Positions 15,433-23,790 of a stretch of 47,499 bases of DNA are shown one piece after another. The notes below the pieces were generated by a model that saw nothing but the letters and a program-made list of their open reading frames with translations, ran no database searches and was not told the origin of the DNA. Origin of the DNA: Candidatus Iainarchaeum sp. (GTDB lineage Archaea > Iainarchaeota > Iainarchaeia > Iainarchaeales > GCA-2688035); the NCBI GenBank assembly GCA_017610175.1, contig JAFCCO010000012.1, forward strand, positions 1 through 47,499, written 5' to 3'. The position numbers and the translations under genes were made by a program. Each line of letters opens with the position of its first letter. The stretch's first letter is position 1.

Positions 15433-16212
15433 CTACAGTTTCTTTCTAACCATCTTTGAGGCTTTTGTGGCGATGTCAATGCAGCTGTCTATTTCAGCCC
15501 CAGTGAATCCACCGAATCCGCCTTTCTGGAATGCACAGAGGTAGTTGTCGTCTGTTGTTGCAACAGAGAACCTTGCGTCCTGTGCTTTCTGCTCAACCAT
15601 TGTCGGGTCAAGCACGACGGTGTTGCCTATTTTTGCGAAAGTTGAAAGCAGTGGCTGTCTTGCCAGCTTCAGCTTGCCGCTGTATTCTCCTTTAACAATT
15701 TTGTCGTCCTCGATTTTTGGAATCTTGGTGTCAATCAGTGCTGCAAGTCCTGCAATGCTGAATGCGTCGAAAAGGTTTCCGTCGTCGTTGAGCGGATACA
15801 AATCAATGAAGCAAATCCAAATCTGTTCCCCTTCCTTTATGCAGAGGTCCTTGAAGTTGAGTGTCTTGCTTTCCCTGATGCATCTGTCCACAACCCTTGA
15901 CACTTCGATTGCATCCGGCTTTGGCGGGCCGAATTCGTATTCTGAAAATGCCATTGGGTGCAGTTCTGCTCCGACTGAGATTGTTCCCTCACCGGGTGAG
16001 TCTGGGTATGGCGTTCCGAGAATCATCTTTACGCCTGCGATTACATCGGTTTTGCCGAGTCTTACGCGTGCCGACCCTTCCGCATTCTTGCTTACCTCGT
16101 TTGAGACTTCAATGTCCCTGTATGCGTCAAGTGCACGGTCGTCAAGCCTTTTTTCTTCCTTCAATGCGGCTTTGACTTTGTCGGTTTTTAAGGCCCATAG
16201 TACTGGTTCCAT
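15433..16212 (-). CDS. rrp42: Exosome complex component Rrp42
   Basis: RNase PH-fold subunit that pairs with Rrp41 in the hexameric ring of the archaeal exosome; it is catalytically inactive but helps bind RNA. Family features: RLDDRALDAYRDIEV near the N-terminus, GSARVRLGKTDVIAGVKMILGTPYPDSPGEGTISVGAEL, SRVVDRCIRESKTLNFKDLCI, WICFIDLYPLNDDGNLFDA. It starts one base after the rrp41 stop. Confidence 0.95.
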   Translation of the reverse strand: MEPVLWALKTDKVKAALKEEKRLDDRALDAYRDIEVSNEVSKNAEGSARVRLGKTDVIAGVKMILGTPYPDSPGEGTISVGAELHPMAFSEYEFGPPKPDAIEVSRVVDRCIRESKTLNFKDLCIKEGEQIWICFIDLYPLNDDGNLFDAFSIAGLAALIDTKIPKIEDDKIVKGEYSGKLKLARQPLLSTFAKIGNTVVLDPTMVEQKAQDARFSVATTDDNYLCAFQKGGFGGFTGAEIDSCIDIATKASKMVRKKL

Positions 16213-17001
16213 TTATTTCACCTTCTCCTTTTTTGCGGCTTTCTCTTCCTTTTTCTTTTCCTTTCCCTTTACCGCACCGGCTGCATCATACTTTTTCTGG
16301 AGTGCCGCTCTCTGCACTTCGTACACCTGCTTGCAGCCTTTTACTCCCAATTCCAGGCATTTCTTCCACTCTTTTGTGGTTAGCAAGCCGTCCATCTGCA
16401 GAAGAACGATTTCCTCTGTTCTGGGCATTATTGCTATTGGGATGTCTACCGCATCAGGTGCGTCTTCTTCAAACTTGTTCAGGTCGAGAATTATTTCTCC
16501 ACCCGCTTTTCCGACTCCGGTTGATGCCACAAGGTCCCGCATTGGGATTCCTGCGTCTGCAAGTGCAACACTTGCCGCTGAAAGTCCTGCTGCTCTTGAT
16601 CCTGCGTTGCTGTCAAGGATCTGCACGAAAACGTCAATCACTGTGTTTGGGAATCTTTCCGCAAAAACAGCCCTTTGCAGTGCTTCACTGCAGACTTTTG
16701 AGATTTCAATTTCCCTTCTTGCAGGCCTTGGATTTTTCCTGTCCGGCACAGAGAATGTTGCCATCCTGTACTGGAAATTAACTATTGCTTTGCGCGGGTC
16801 CTGCTTGTGCTTTGGGAGCAATTCCCTTGGACCGTATACCGCAACAATTACTTTGTTCTGGCCCCATTCAAGATATGCTGATCCGTCTGCGTTGTCTATT
16901 ACGCCGACCTCTATCGTGAGTGGCCTGAGTTCTTCGACTTTTCTTCCGTCGACTCTTTTTCCGTTTTTAACATAGTCTATTTTTTCATCTTTTTTAGCCA
17001 T
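16213..17001 (-). CDS. rrp41: Exosome complex exonuclease Rrp41
   Basis: The catalytic RNase PH-type subunit, degrading RNA 3'-5' by phosphorolysis and adding tails in reverse. Signatures: GKRVDGRKVEELRP, GSAYLEWGQNKVIVAVYGPRE, RREIEISKVCSEALQRAV, the conserved phosphate/RNA-binding region LDSNAGSRAAGLSAASVALADAGIPMRDLVA, and GGEIILDLNKFEEDA with the catalytic Asp residues. The Lys/Glu-rich end (KGKEKKKEEKAAKKEKVK) is a low-complexity extension, the second such tail in this operon. The start ATG overlaps the rrp4 stop by one base. Confidence 0.96.
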   Translation of the reverse strand: MAKKDEKIDYVKNGKRVDGRKVEELRPLTIEVGVIDNADGSAYLEWGQNKVIVAVYGPRELLPKHKQDPRKAIVNFQYRMATFSVPDRKNPRPARREIEISKVCSEALQRAVFAERFPNTVIDVFVQILDSNAGSRAAGLSAASVALADAGIPMRDLVASTGVGKAGGEIILDLNKFEEDAPDAVDIPIAIMPRTEEIVLLQMDGLLTTKEWKKCLELGVKGCKQVYEVQRAALQKKYDAAGAVKGKEKKKEEKAAKKEKVK

Positions 17002-17630
17002 TATTTTTTCACCTTGTTTTTCTTTAAAAATTCTCCAACCTTGTTTGTCAGGTTGCTTTTGTGTGACTCTTCCTCAATGAGGTTGAGCGCTTTTGCAAAG
17101 AGCTTTGTGTCCCCGCCCTTTGCCCAAATCCAGCCGTTTCTGCCAACCATTATGTTGCAGCCTGTTTCGTCCTTTAGCTGGTTAAGCATGCTTCCACTTT
17201 TTCCAATTAAGCGCGGCACTTTTACAGGGGTTATTGAAAAAATTTCCCCTCCGTAAAAAACCCTTACATCATCAAGCCTTGCTTCCCCCAGTTCATCAAC
17301 TTCGTTGATTTTGGCTGAGAAAACCACTCCGCGCTGAAGCCTGTCCCTTACCGCGTCCTTTGAAATGTAACTTGTGTTTATTGTGTTAACATCAACTGTG
17401 TAGCCGGAAAATTTTTCACTGTTAACTATTCCAACTATGAGATCACCCCTTCGTGGAATGTATCTTCCCTTCAGTGCAACAACCGATGCTATTTCATTGT
17501 TTTCGTAGAACAATCCCAATGCATCACTGTATATTTTTCCGTTTTCAACGAAAACGTGCGAGCCAAGCTTCATTCTTCCCTCTGCGATAAGCTCGCCTGG
17601 TATAACTAATTTCTTTTCACTCAAATTCAA
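17001..17630 (-). CDS. rrp4: Exosome complex component Rrp4
   Basis: Cap subunit of the exosome with S1 and KH RNA-binding domains. N-terminal barrel ([14 protein letters not shown]), S1 domain (~60-130, [35 protein letters not shown]) and a KH domain with [20 protein letters not shown]. The end KNKVKK is basic. The start is TTG 17630, overlapping the SBDS stop as TTGA, or TTG 17624, which is better spaced from GGTGAT. Confidence 0.95.
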   Translation of the reverse strand: MNLSEKKLVIPGELIAEGRMKLGSHVFVENGKIYSDALGLFYENNEIASVVALKGRYIPRRGDLIVGIVNSEKFSGYTVDVNTINTSYISKDAVRDRLQRGVVFSAKINEVDELGEARLDDVRVFYGGEIFSITPVKVPRLIGKSGSMLNQLKDETGCNIMVGRNGWIWAKGGDTKLFAKALNLIEEESHKSNLTNKVGEFLKKNKVKK

Positions 17631-18328
17631 TCACCTTTCTCCAAAATCTTTGTTTCGACATCGCCGTGCGCAAGATGGTTTAGCTCGGTCAAAAAGTCCG
17701 AAACAAGCCCCGCAGGCATTTCAACAATCGCAACAAGCGATCCGTCGTTTTGCCATTCCTCTTTTTTGAGCTCGTGCCTGTGCAGGAACGCTGATGCTTT
17801 TCCCGAGTGCACGGCAGGAACCTTTACTGCAACCTGCTGCTTCTCAAATGATATGGGGATAAGCTTTTTGAGTTCCTTCACAATTCCTTGAACCTGCTCT
17901 TCCGCTGATTTGCTGTCGTCAATTTTTATTTTCGCTTCCTCTAAAGCTATTTCAATCCTTTTCGCCGGGTGTGGTGCGTTGGTTTGCGGATTCATTGCGT
18001 TTGTTGAGATTATATTTATAACCACACGCCTTTTTGCTTCCCGCATTTCCTTTCTTTGCTCTGTTGTAAGCTGCACTACTCCTTCTTGAATAATTTTTTT
18101 TGCAATTTCGTTTACTTCGGTTGTTCCAAATGCCTTGCTTAGCACTTCAGGGCTTTGTGTGCTTCCCTTTGCCGCGTCCTTGAACACGGTGTCTATTGCA
18201 AGCAAGTCGTTGAAACTTACTGTTTCTCCTTTCTTTAGCTTTAATGCAAGGTCTGGGTCAACAAGAATTTCGAACTTTTCCTGGTTCTTTTCCATTCTTG
18301 CAGTTACCGCGTCTTCCAATTTCACCAT
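17627..18328 (-). CDS. sdo1: SBDS-family ribosome maturation protein
   Basis: Homologue of Shwachman-Bodian-Diamond protein/Sdo1, which acts late in large-subunit maturation (release of aIF6). Three-domain layout of normal length (233): an N-terminal FYSH domain ([24 protein letters not shown].., [13 protein letters not shown]), a middle helical domain ([35 protein letters not shown]) and a C-terminal ferredoxin-like domain. Conserved AMNPQTNxPHP is diagnostic. An AGAGGT site lies upstream of the ATG. In the superoperon it lies between psmA and rrp4, as in many archaea. Confidence 0.95.
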   Translation of the reverse strand: MVKLEDAVTARMEKNQEKFEILVDPDLALKLKKGETVSFNDLLAIDTVFKDAAKGSTQSPEVLSKAFGTTEVNEIAKKIIQEGVVQLTTEQRKEMREAKRRVVINIISTNAMNPQTNAPHPAKRIEIALEEAKIKIDDSKSAEEQVQGIVKELKKLIPISFEKQQVAVKVPAVHSGKASAFLHRHELKKEEWQNDGSLVAIVEMPAGLVSDFLTELNHLAHGDVETKILEKGD

Positions 18329-18376
18329 TTCTTTAAAAACCTCTGTGGTTTGTTTGAATTACTTTAAGTCTTAGAC

Positions 18377-19102
18377 TTATTTTTTCCCTAAAATAGACTT
18401 TATTTTTTGCTTTCCCATCCTCTGGAATTCGTGTCCCTTTGAAATGAAAGCGAAATCTAATTTATTAAGATCAAGTTTTTCCTTGCCCTCCAGGCCTGTT
18501 TTAAGTGCGTCTGCCGCCAGAACCACTGCTTCTTCCAGGGTCATGTTGTCCTTGTACTTTTTCTCAAGTCTTTTGTTTGCTTCCTTTCGGCCCATTCCAA
18601 TTGAGATTGCCCTGTATTCCGCAAGTGCTCCGGATGGCTCTGTTTCAAACAGCCTTGAGCCTGTGTCGTCAACTCCACCAATCAAAAAACTTATTCCAAA
18701 CGGTCTCATTCCCGCATACTGTGTGAACAGCTGCTTTACTGCGCACAGGTTTTTTACAAGTGTTTCAACAGGAATTTTTTCCTCGTAATACATCCTGTTT
18801 TCCTGGGCATCCTTTCTTGCAATCTGAACAAGCCTTCTTGCGTCTCCAACAAGCCCTGCGCTGATTGCCCCAATGTGCTCGTCAATCTTGAAGAGTTTTT
18901 CAATACTTTCGGGGATTATAAGCTTTGTTGCAACCTTTTTGTCTGCACTGAACAGAACGCCGTTGTTGTAAACTATTCCAACCCCAAGCGTTCCTTGTTC
19001 AACTATTTTTCCCGCATATTCAACCTGGTAGAGCCTTCCATCGGGGGAAAACATTGTAGCAACCCTATCGTACGCGGATCCTTTTTTAGAAACAGGATAC
19101 AT
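18377..19102 (-). CDS. psmA: Proteasome subunit alpha
   Basis: Forms the outer rings of the 20S proteasome and gates its entry. YDRVATMFSPDGRLYQVEYAGKIVEQG is the classical alpha-subunit N-terminal gate and signature; later GDARRLVQIARKDAQ and QLFTQYAGMRPFGISFLIGG are typical. ATG 19102 is chosen with GGAGTG upstream; ATG 19123 would add seven residues before a purine-rich site. Length 241 is normal. The partner beta subunit is not in the window. Confidence 0.95.
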   Translation of the reverse strand: MYPVSKKGSAYDRVATMFSPDGRLYQVEYAGKIVEQGTLGVGIVYNNGVLFSADKKVATKLIIPESIEKLFKIDEHIGAISAGLVGDARRLVQIARKDAQENRMYYEEKIPVETLVKNLCAVKQLFTQYAGMRPFGISFLIGGVDDTGSRLFETEPSGALAEYRAISIGMGRKEANKRLEKKYKDNMTLEEAVVLAADALKTGLEGKEKLDLNKLDFAFISKGHEFQRMGKQKIKSILGKK

Positions 19103-19182
19103 AAATAAAACACTCCTTTCCATTCCCTATGCTGTTAAGAGAATTTTATCTGCGTTAACTATAAAAAGCTTGTCCCGAGCCC

Positions 19183-19356
19183 TTATTTTGCGGTTTTGTG
19201 CTCGAGAAAGAGTTCTCCTTCCTCTCTTTGGATTGCCCAGTCCCCTTTGCATTTGGGGCATTGAACACTTTTAGCATTTTGGGACTCATAACTATCAAGT
19301 GGAATCCCATATCCGCATTGGATGCATTTTATCTTTAGTGCATTTGCCATAGCCAT
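19183..19356 (-). CDS. 57-residue zinc-ribbon protein
   Basis: ATG 19356 (or 19350) to TAA 19183-19185. Two CxxC pairs (KCIQCGYG and QCPKCKGDW) separated by about 18 residues form a zinc ribbon, with an acidic C-terminus. No named family. It lies upstream of psmA on the same strand. A gap of about 125 bases separates it from the Pop5 gene upstream, so it may start a new transcript for the psmA block. Confidence 0.75.
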   Translation of the reverse strand: MAMANALKIKCIQCGYGIPLDSYESQNAKSVQCPKCKGDWAIQREEGELFLEHKTAK

Positions 19357-19483
19357 CGATATCTCCTCTCAAATTTTTTTGTCCCCGAGAGCCTTATCTC
19401 TAATGCAAAATAAGTCCCTGTATTTCTGTGAGCCTGATTATACTGTGCCCGCAACCCCTTAAAAAGGAATTGCAATGGGCGAT

Positions 19484-19765
19484 TTATGCGGTTTCATGCA
19501 GTTTTTTGAGGCTTCCGCTTGTTTTAAGGAGTTTGAAGCCCGCCTGTTCCATTGCCTTTTTGAGGCTGGAAGAATTGCTTCTTTCACACCTCACAATTCC
19601 CTTTTTTGATGCCGAATCGAATTCAATTAGCTTAAGCGGCTTGAGATTCAGCGAGAAAAGTGCGTCCTTTGCCTCTGAAAAACCGCCTGCTTTGCCGTAT
19701 TCAAACAAAATATAGCGCTTTTTCATTTTCTGCGAGGGCTTGAACCTTGGGGTTTGCTGCTGCAT
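19484..19765 (-). CDS. rnp2: Compact RNase P protein Pop5/Rpp14-like
   Basis: 93 residues from the ATG at 19765 (TTG 19771 also possible). KKRYILFEY is the start of the Pop5 alpha-beta fold; LKPLKLIEFDSASKKGIVRCERSNSSSLKKAM matches the L.Lix.d...kgIiRc core strand, and LLKTSGSLKKL matches the family's VSGTIKK-type end. Pop5 pairs with Rpp30 to support catalysis by RNase P RNA in tRNA 5' processing. Archaeal Pop5 is usually ~110-130 residues, so this is a shortened form lacking part of the first helix region. Its usual partner Rpp30 is not seen nearby. Confidence 0.7.
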   Translation of the reverse strand: MQQQTPRFKPSQKMKKRYILFEYGKAGGFSEAKDALFSLNLKPLKLIEFDSASKKGIVRCERSNSSSLKKAMEQAGFKLLKTSGSLKKLHETA

Positions 19766-19767
19766 TT

Positions 19768-20688
19768 TCAAATCACCAAACTTCCATTCATCAGGAGAAA
19801 AATTGACGAAACAATTAAGGCAACCCCTGCAAGCCTTACAGCATAAACCCTTAGTTCGTGCTTTTCGTCTATTAGGCTGCTTTTAACGCGGGAAAGGATG
19901 AATGCTATTGCAAACACAAAAATTCCCTGCGAGAGAACGAGGGCGCTTGGAATTGTGTAGGAAAACTTGTATGCGGTGAACAAAAACATCATTCCGGTAA
20001 ATCCGATAATTGTTGCAATTATTCCAAACGGGGCGGCTGACTTAAAGCTTTGCACAAATGTTTTCTTTGCATCCCCCTTGAACAGGAAAAGCGCAAAGAC
20101 CGCAATTACAGGAATTGAGAGGAGATATCTCCAAATCATAAATGTTGCGGGCTGAATCTCTGAAACTATTGCCTTAACCGGCAAATCCGAAAGCGCCCAG
20201 AAAAAAGCCATTGCAAGCGCGATAATGAGAAGCCTGTTGTTCAGCAAAAGGGATTTTAGTGAAAACTTTTTTGAGTAGGTTGTGAGAATTGCCCCCGGAA
20301 AAATCAACAGCATTAATGCAAGCGCCTCAAAGCCGTAGAATTCATTGAGGAAAAGGTATGCAAGCGGAATTGCAAACAAGAGCTTTGTTTGGGCAAGCGG
20401 GCCAACGCTTGAAATGTCGTATTCCCGCACAATGTAAAAGTAAAGGAAGAAACCAATGTTTGCGGTTATTGCGGCAAACAGAATTAAGGGCATTAAAGCC
20501 ATGCTTGGAACCTCAAACCCAAAAATCAGGGTTGCAAGAACCGGAAAAAATGTTATTGCAAAAAGGGACTGCAGAAAAAAGTATGCGGTTGAGTGCGGCA
20601 TCTTGTTTTCAGAGATAAACTTGTCAAAAATTGATCCTGCCGAGAATAGAAGGGCTGCCACAAGCGGAAAGAGAAAAACTTCCTGCAT
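19768..20688 (-). CDS. EamA/DMT-superfamily transporter
   Basis: 306 residues with ten membrane helices in two repeats of five, the EamA layout (drug/metabolite transporter superfamily). The first repeat begins FPLVAALLFSAGSIFDKF; the second begins ALAMAFFWALSDLPVKA, containing the usual small-residue helix-kink and acidic position. Substrates in the family range from amino acids to nucleotide sugars; not decidable here. Its ATG shares the A of the HD gene's TAA, and its end overlaps the Pop5 start, so it is fully embedded in the operon. Confidence 0.85.
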   Translation of the reverse strand: MQEVFLFPLVAALLFSAGSIFDKFISENKMPHSTAYFFLQSLFAITFFPVLATLIFGFEVPSMALMPLILFAAITANIGFFLYFYIVREYDISSVGPLAQTKLLFAIPLAYLFLNEFYGFEALALMLLIFPGAILTTYSKKFSLKSLLLNNRLLIIALAMAFFWALSDLPVKAIVSEIQPATFMIWRYLLSIPVIAVFALFLFKGDAKKTFVQSFKSAAPFGIIATIIGFTGMMFLFTAYKFSYTIPSALVLSQGIFVFAIAFILSRVKSSLIDEKHELRVYAVRLAGVALIVSSIFLLMNGSLVI

Positions 20689-21224
20689 TAAAGCCCCTCC
20701 AGTTTTGGGTCTGCACCGCTTTTTTCAAGCAGTTCCTTTTCAAGCGCTTCAACAAGCGGCTTTGCATTAATAATGCGTTTCTTTACGTCCGGGCCTTTTA
20801 CGCCGTATCTTTCAATCAGGTATTCAAAGCGTTCATCAAGTGAAACAATTTTCTCGTGGTTAACCCGCTTGTCCGAGTAATAAACAACCTTTGATTCAAG
20901 CGAGGAAAACCTGTTGCCGCGCACAAATCCAAGCCTGTGCTCGCGCACAATTTGCGCAATTTTGGAAAGCCCCTCTTTTTCAAGAATTTTTGCCCCCTCT
21001 GCGCCGTGCACCAATGCCACGTCCTCCAGGCAAATCTTTTTGTCAATGTCGTGGAGAAGGGCAGCGCACTCAAGCAAATTAAGGTCTATTTCTTCCCCTT
21101 TTTCCCTGAGCTTTTTTCCAATGAAAAGGGCAACCTTTGTTACCTTTAGTGAGTGCTGCATTATGTTTTCGGGCATGCTGTATTTTTTGAGCAGTTCAAT
21201 GCACTGCTCCCTTGTTGGAGCCAC
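20688..21224 (-). CDS. HD-domain phosphohydrolase
   Basis: 178 residues. HSLKVTKVALFIGKKL gives the first His, ALLHDIDKK (HD motif at ~57-58) the metal pair, and REHRLG plus YYSDKRVNHEK a further His and Asp. HD proteins cut phosphomonoesters or phosphodiesters of nucleotides. The form is close to small archaeal HD proteins of the YfbR/HDIG type whose substrates are unknown. GTG start at 21224, using the last base of the DUF362 stop codon. Confidence 0.85.
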   Translation of the reverse strand: MAPTREQCIELLKKYSMPENIMQHSLKVTKVALFIGKKLREKGEEIDLNLLECAALLHDIDKKICLEDVALVHGAEGAKILEKEGLSKIAQIVREHRLGFVRGNRFSSLESKVVYYSDKRVNHEKIVSLDERFEYLIERYGVKGPDVKKRIINAKPLVEALEKELLEKSGADPKLEGL

Positions 21225-22063
21225 TACAGTTCCTCCAGCCCATACTCTGATTCAAAACCGTGCTCTGCAAGCAGCGTGAACTGCGGCCTTGGGTCAATGT
21301 AGTTAAGTGATTCAAAGAAATCCCTTCCAAATTCTTTGTTGATTAGGTCAACGCTTGCGTTGTCTATTGCAGCAGGGTTCTCGCTTACAAGAATCCCTAT
21401 TCCCCCCATAAGCCCAAACCTTGCATCGCCGTGGCAGTCGCAGTGCGAAGAAATGTCATTCAAGACGTTGAGAAAAAGAATCTCGTTTTTTTCAAACTGA
21501 TTCAGGACGGCAAGCGCCTGGTTTGCAATCAGCTCAAGCAGCTTTCTCTTGTTGTTGTGCACAACGTTTTTTGTCTCCTGGTTAACCGCCCCAAAACCAA
21601 GGTTTTTTACAGCACCGCCGTAGCCTGAAAACATGTGGCCTTTTGCATGGCTGACCGCAAGCAGTGTGTCGGCATCAGCAACTTCCTTGCTTACCCCAAC
21701 ATCCCGGTCCAAAAAACCGCGCGCCTTAATTGAGTTGTCGGTTATTACAATCGGGCAACCGATTGTTTCCTCTGTAAAGCCGTTCTTTCTTGCGGTTTCG
21801 ATGTAGTCTGGAACTGTGAACCTGCTTCCGTGGTATTTTGTGAGGGAATCAAACACAAACGGCTTTGCCCCAACCGCGAGAAGTTCCTCAATGCACTTGC
21901 CAACAATCGGGGGCCTTACATAATTGAGGTTGCCGTATTCCCCCATGTGCACTTTTACCGCAACTTTTTTTCCCGCGAACCTTTCATTGAAGCCAAGCCT
22001 GCCAAAGGCTTTTGGAATCTTTTGCAAAAAAGACTTTTGGATTAAGTAAACTTTTGATGGCAT
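21224..22063 (-). CDS. DUF362 protein lacking the ferredoxin insert
   Basis: 279 residues. VAVKVHMGEYGNLNYVRPPIVGKCIEELLAVGAKPFVFDSLTKYHGSR is the family's N-terminal signature; SHAKGHMFSGYGGAVKNLGFG is the second; HCDCHGDARFGLMGGIGILVSENPAAIDNASVDL is the third. In most relatives two 4Fe-4S ferredoxin motifs (CxxCxxCxxxCP) lie between the second and third; here only a Cys-free linker (NQETKNVVHNNKRKLL) joins them. DUF362 function is unknown. Start ATG 22063. It is placed between eL15 and HD, where RNase P or ribosomal genes often lie. Confidence 0.85.
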   Translation of the reverse strand: MPSKVYLIQKSFLQKIPKAFGRLGFNERFAGKKVAVKVHMGEYGNLNYVRPPIVGKCIEELLAVGAKPFVFDSLTKYHGSRFTVPDYIETARKNGFTEETIGCPIVITDNSIKARGFLDRDVGVSKEVADADTLLAVSHAKGHMFSGYGGAVKNLGFGAVNQETKNVVHNNKRKLLELIANQALAVLNQFEKNEILFLNVLNDISSHCDCHGDARFGLMGGIGILVSENPAAIDNASVDLINKEFGRDFFESLNYIDPRPQFTLLAEHGFESEYGLEEL

Positions 22064-22100
22064 TAGGAAAGAATTAGTTAATTCTTCTTATTAATGTTTT

Positions 22101-22706
22101 TTACTTTGCCTTTCTGCCTTTGGCGCGCAGTGAAGGCCTTATTTTTTCCGCACCCTTGCCCTTCTTTCTCAGGCCGCGGTACTTCTTGCCTGAAGAGGTC
22201 AGTCCCCTTTCAGCCCTTCCCCTCTGGGTCTTTTCTGTAATCCACTTAACGTCCTTGTCTGACTTAATTTCAGGGGCCGCTGTGTCAATAAGAATTACTT
22301 CGTAGTAGTGGTGCTTTCCGTCTGCTCCAACCTTGTAAGAATTAAGCACTTCGCAGTTTTCGTACTTCTTTGAGGCACGCTGCTCTGCAATGCTCTTTAT
22401 GCTAATTGCCCTTGTGAGTTTCTTAACACCCATTCTCTTAGGCTTTCTTCCGCCCTTTGGTCTTACTTGGGCCCCGCTTCCCCGTCTTACCCTGGATCTT
22501 ACAACAATAAATCCCTTTTTTGCCTTGTAGCCCAACATTCTTGCTTTTGCGATGTTGGTTGGCTTTTCAATGCGCACAATTGCACTCTTTTCCTTTCTAA
22601 ATGAAATAAGCCTTTCTCTCTTAATGGCTTTGTAGTCGTAGGACTCGTCCTTTTTGCCCTTTGCTTCATTTTGGAAAGTTTTTTGAATTGCTTTTGTAGC
22701 GCTCAT
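22101..22706 (-). CDS. rpl15e: Ribosomal protein eL15
   Basis: Large subunit protein. KAIQKTF start, RLISFRKEKSAIVRIEKPTNIAKARMLGYKAKKGFIVVRSRVRRG followed by RPKGGRKPKRMGVKKLT, and ISIKSIAEQRASKKYENCEVLNSYKVGADGKHHYYEVILID are near-invariant eL15 signatures. Length 201 is normal. As the promoter-proximal member it defines the start of the superoperon, with a TATA-rich intergenic region (22710-22830) shared with the divergent gene. Confidence 0.97.
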   Translation of the reverse strand: MSATKAIQKTFQNEAKGKKDESYDYKAIKRERLISFRKEKSAIVRIEKPTNIAKARMLGYKAKKGFIVVRSRVRRGSGAQVRPKGGRKPKRMGVKKLTRAISIKSIAEQRASKKYENCEVLNSYKVGADGKHHYYEVILIDTAAPEIKSDKDVKWITEKTQRGRAERGLTSSGKKYRGLRKKGKGAEKIRPSLRAKGRKAK

Positions 22707-22839
22707 GGAAACACCGTTTTTTTTTTGTAAAATTGTTCAAAAAAATCAGCCGAATTAAGAAATCGGCAAGTTTTATATTCAGTTAATAGACAAATCTTAT
22801 TAGGCAATTGTTTTAAAACTTTGCCTGAAGGTGCTTTGG

Positions 22840-23643
22840 TTGAAACGCAGGCAGAAAAAGGCAAAAAAAGCGGTCAAAAGGGCCGTTGGCCCTGCAAAAG
22901 CAGAAGCAGGATTAAGGCATTTGGGAAAAAAGGCAGAGCGAAGAAAGCAGCTGCTTGAATTCAGGCACTCGCTTTTGCACCAGGTAAAAGTGCGCGGCCG
23001 GCCAATTCCTCCTGCCGGAGAGGTTGCGAATGCGCTAATTTCAGTGCAGCTTAGAAAGCCGCAGCATCCGCAGGCATTTATGATGGATGCATTTGATGCA
23101 ATGCACAAAAACCTTGTTGCAAGGCTTAACTTAAGGCGAAAGGAAGATTACCGCGAGGCTGTTGTTGCGGCAAACGCACTTGAACTAACTCATTTTGTTA
23201 ACAGGATACTTGTTGAGAATTGGCGCAAAGGAAAGCAGGGCAGGAAAATAATTTCCGGAAAAAAGCCTTTGCCTGCCGGAGCACGTTTGAAGCGGGGAAA
23301 GTCAATTCGCTTTGACGAGGTTGTGCTGAAAAGAATTGTTGAGGGCTATGAATCCGCACTTGAGCATTTGGGGCAGAACCGCAGGGTTGAAACACTTATC
23401 CGGCAGTGCAAGGAAGCACTTGCAAAAATGGGGCGCAGGCCGCATGGAAAACAAGGGGTTGGTGTTTTGTTTAACTTGCCTGAAATTGACACCGTTTACT
23501 TCAAGCGCGCACTGAAGAAATCGCTGGGCACTAATGAGGCTTTCTTTAATTCGGGAAAACGCGAGTTTGAATCTGTTCTCACATCCCACCTTGAACAGCA
23601 GGGGGAAAGGCGCCTTAGGGCACTTGCAAAGCTCTTCCCTTAA
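22840..23643 (+). CDS. Basic protein of unknown family
   Basis: About 267 residues; I do not recognise the family. The TTG at 22840 is preferred: GAAGGTG is seven bases upstream, and the protein then begins MKRRQKKAKKAVKRAVG, an extremely basic tail; GTG 22831 would overlap that site. The remainder is mostly helical and rich in Arg, Lys and Leu, without Cys pairs, except for one CKEAL. It has no signal peptide or membrane helix. The basic start suggests binding to RNA or the ribosome; it is divergent from eL15 and just upstream of a tRNA-thiolation gene. Confidence 0.75.
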   Translation: MKRRQKKAKKAVKRAVGPAKAEAGLRHLGKKAERRKQLLEFRHSLLHQVKVRGRPIPPAGEVANALISVQLRKPQHPQAFMMDAFDAMHKNLVARLNLRRKEDYREAVVAANALELTHFVNRILVENWRKGKQGRKIISGKKPLPAGARLKRGKSIRFDEVVLKRIVEGYESALEHLGQNRRVETLIRQCKEALAKMGRRPHGKQGVGVLFNLPEIDTVYFKRALKKSLGTNEAFFNSGKREFESVLTSHLEQQGERRLRALAKLFP

Positions 23644-23739
23644 CTATTCGCCGCGTCTGCCTTTCTTGCCGGTTCTGGGCTGTGCGCTTCGCATCTTCAA
23701 GTGTTTTTCGTCTTCAACAAACTTTTGTTTTTTTTTCAA
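23644..23739 (-). CDS. Candidate 31-residue basic protein
   Basis: TTG 23739 with AGGTGAT seven bases upstream reads MKKKQKFVEDEKHLKMRSAQPRTGKKGRRGE in outline (very basic, no Cys) to TAG 23644-23646, directly abutting the convergent gene's stop. The clean ribosome binding site and lack of any other use for this DNA support it; the length and homopolymeric start argue for caution. Confidence 0.4.
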   Translation of the reverse strand: MKKKQKFVEDEKHLKMRSAQPRTGKKGRRGE

Positions 23740-23790
23740 TCAAATCACCTTTTGTAAGCTTATTTAAGCCTTCGCAATTTAATAAATTTT

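Noticed and set aside
15545-16975. 476-residue plus-strand frame opposite Rrp42 and Rrp41
   Set aside because: The minus-strand exosome genes are certain and the plus frame is low-complexity Ser/Leu/Phe-rich.
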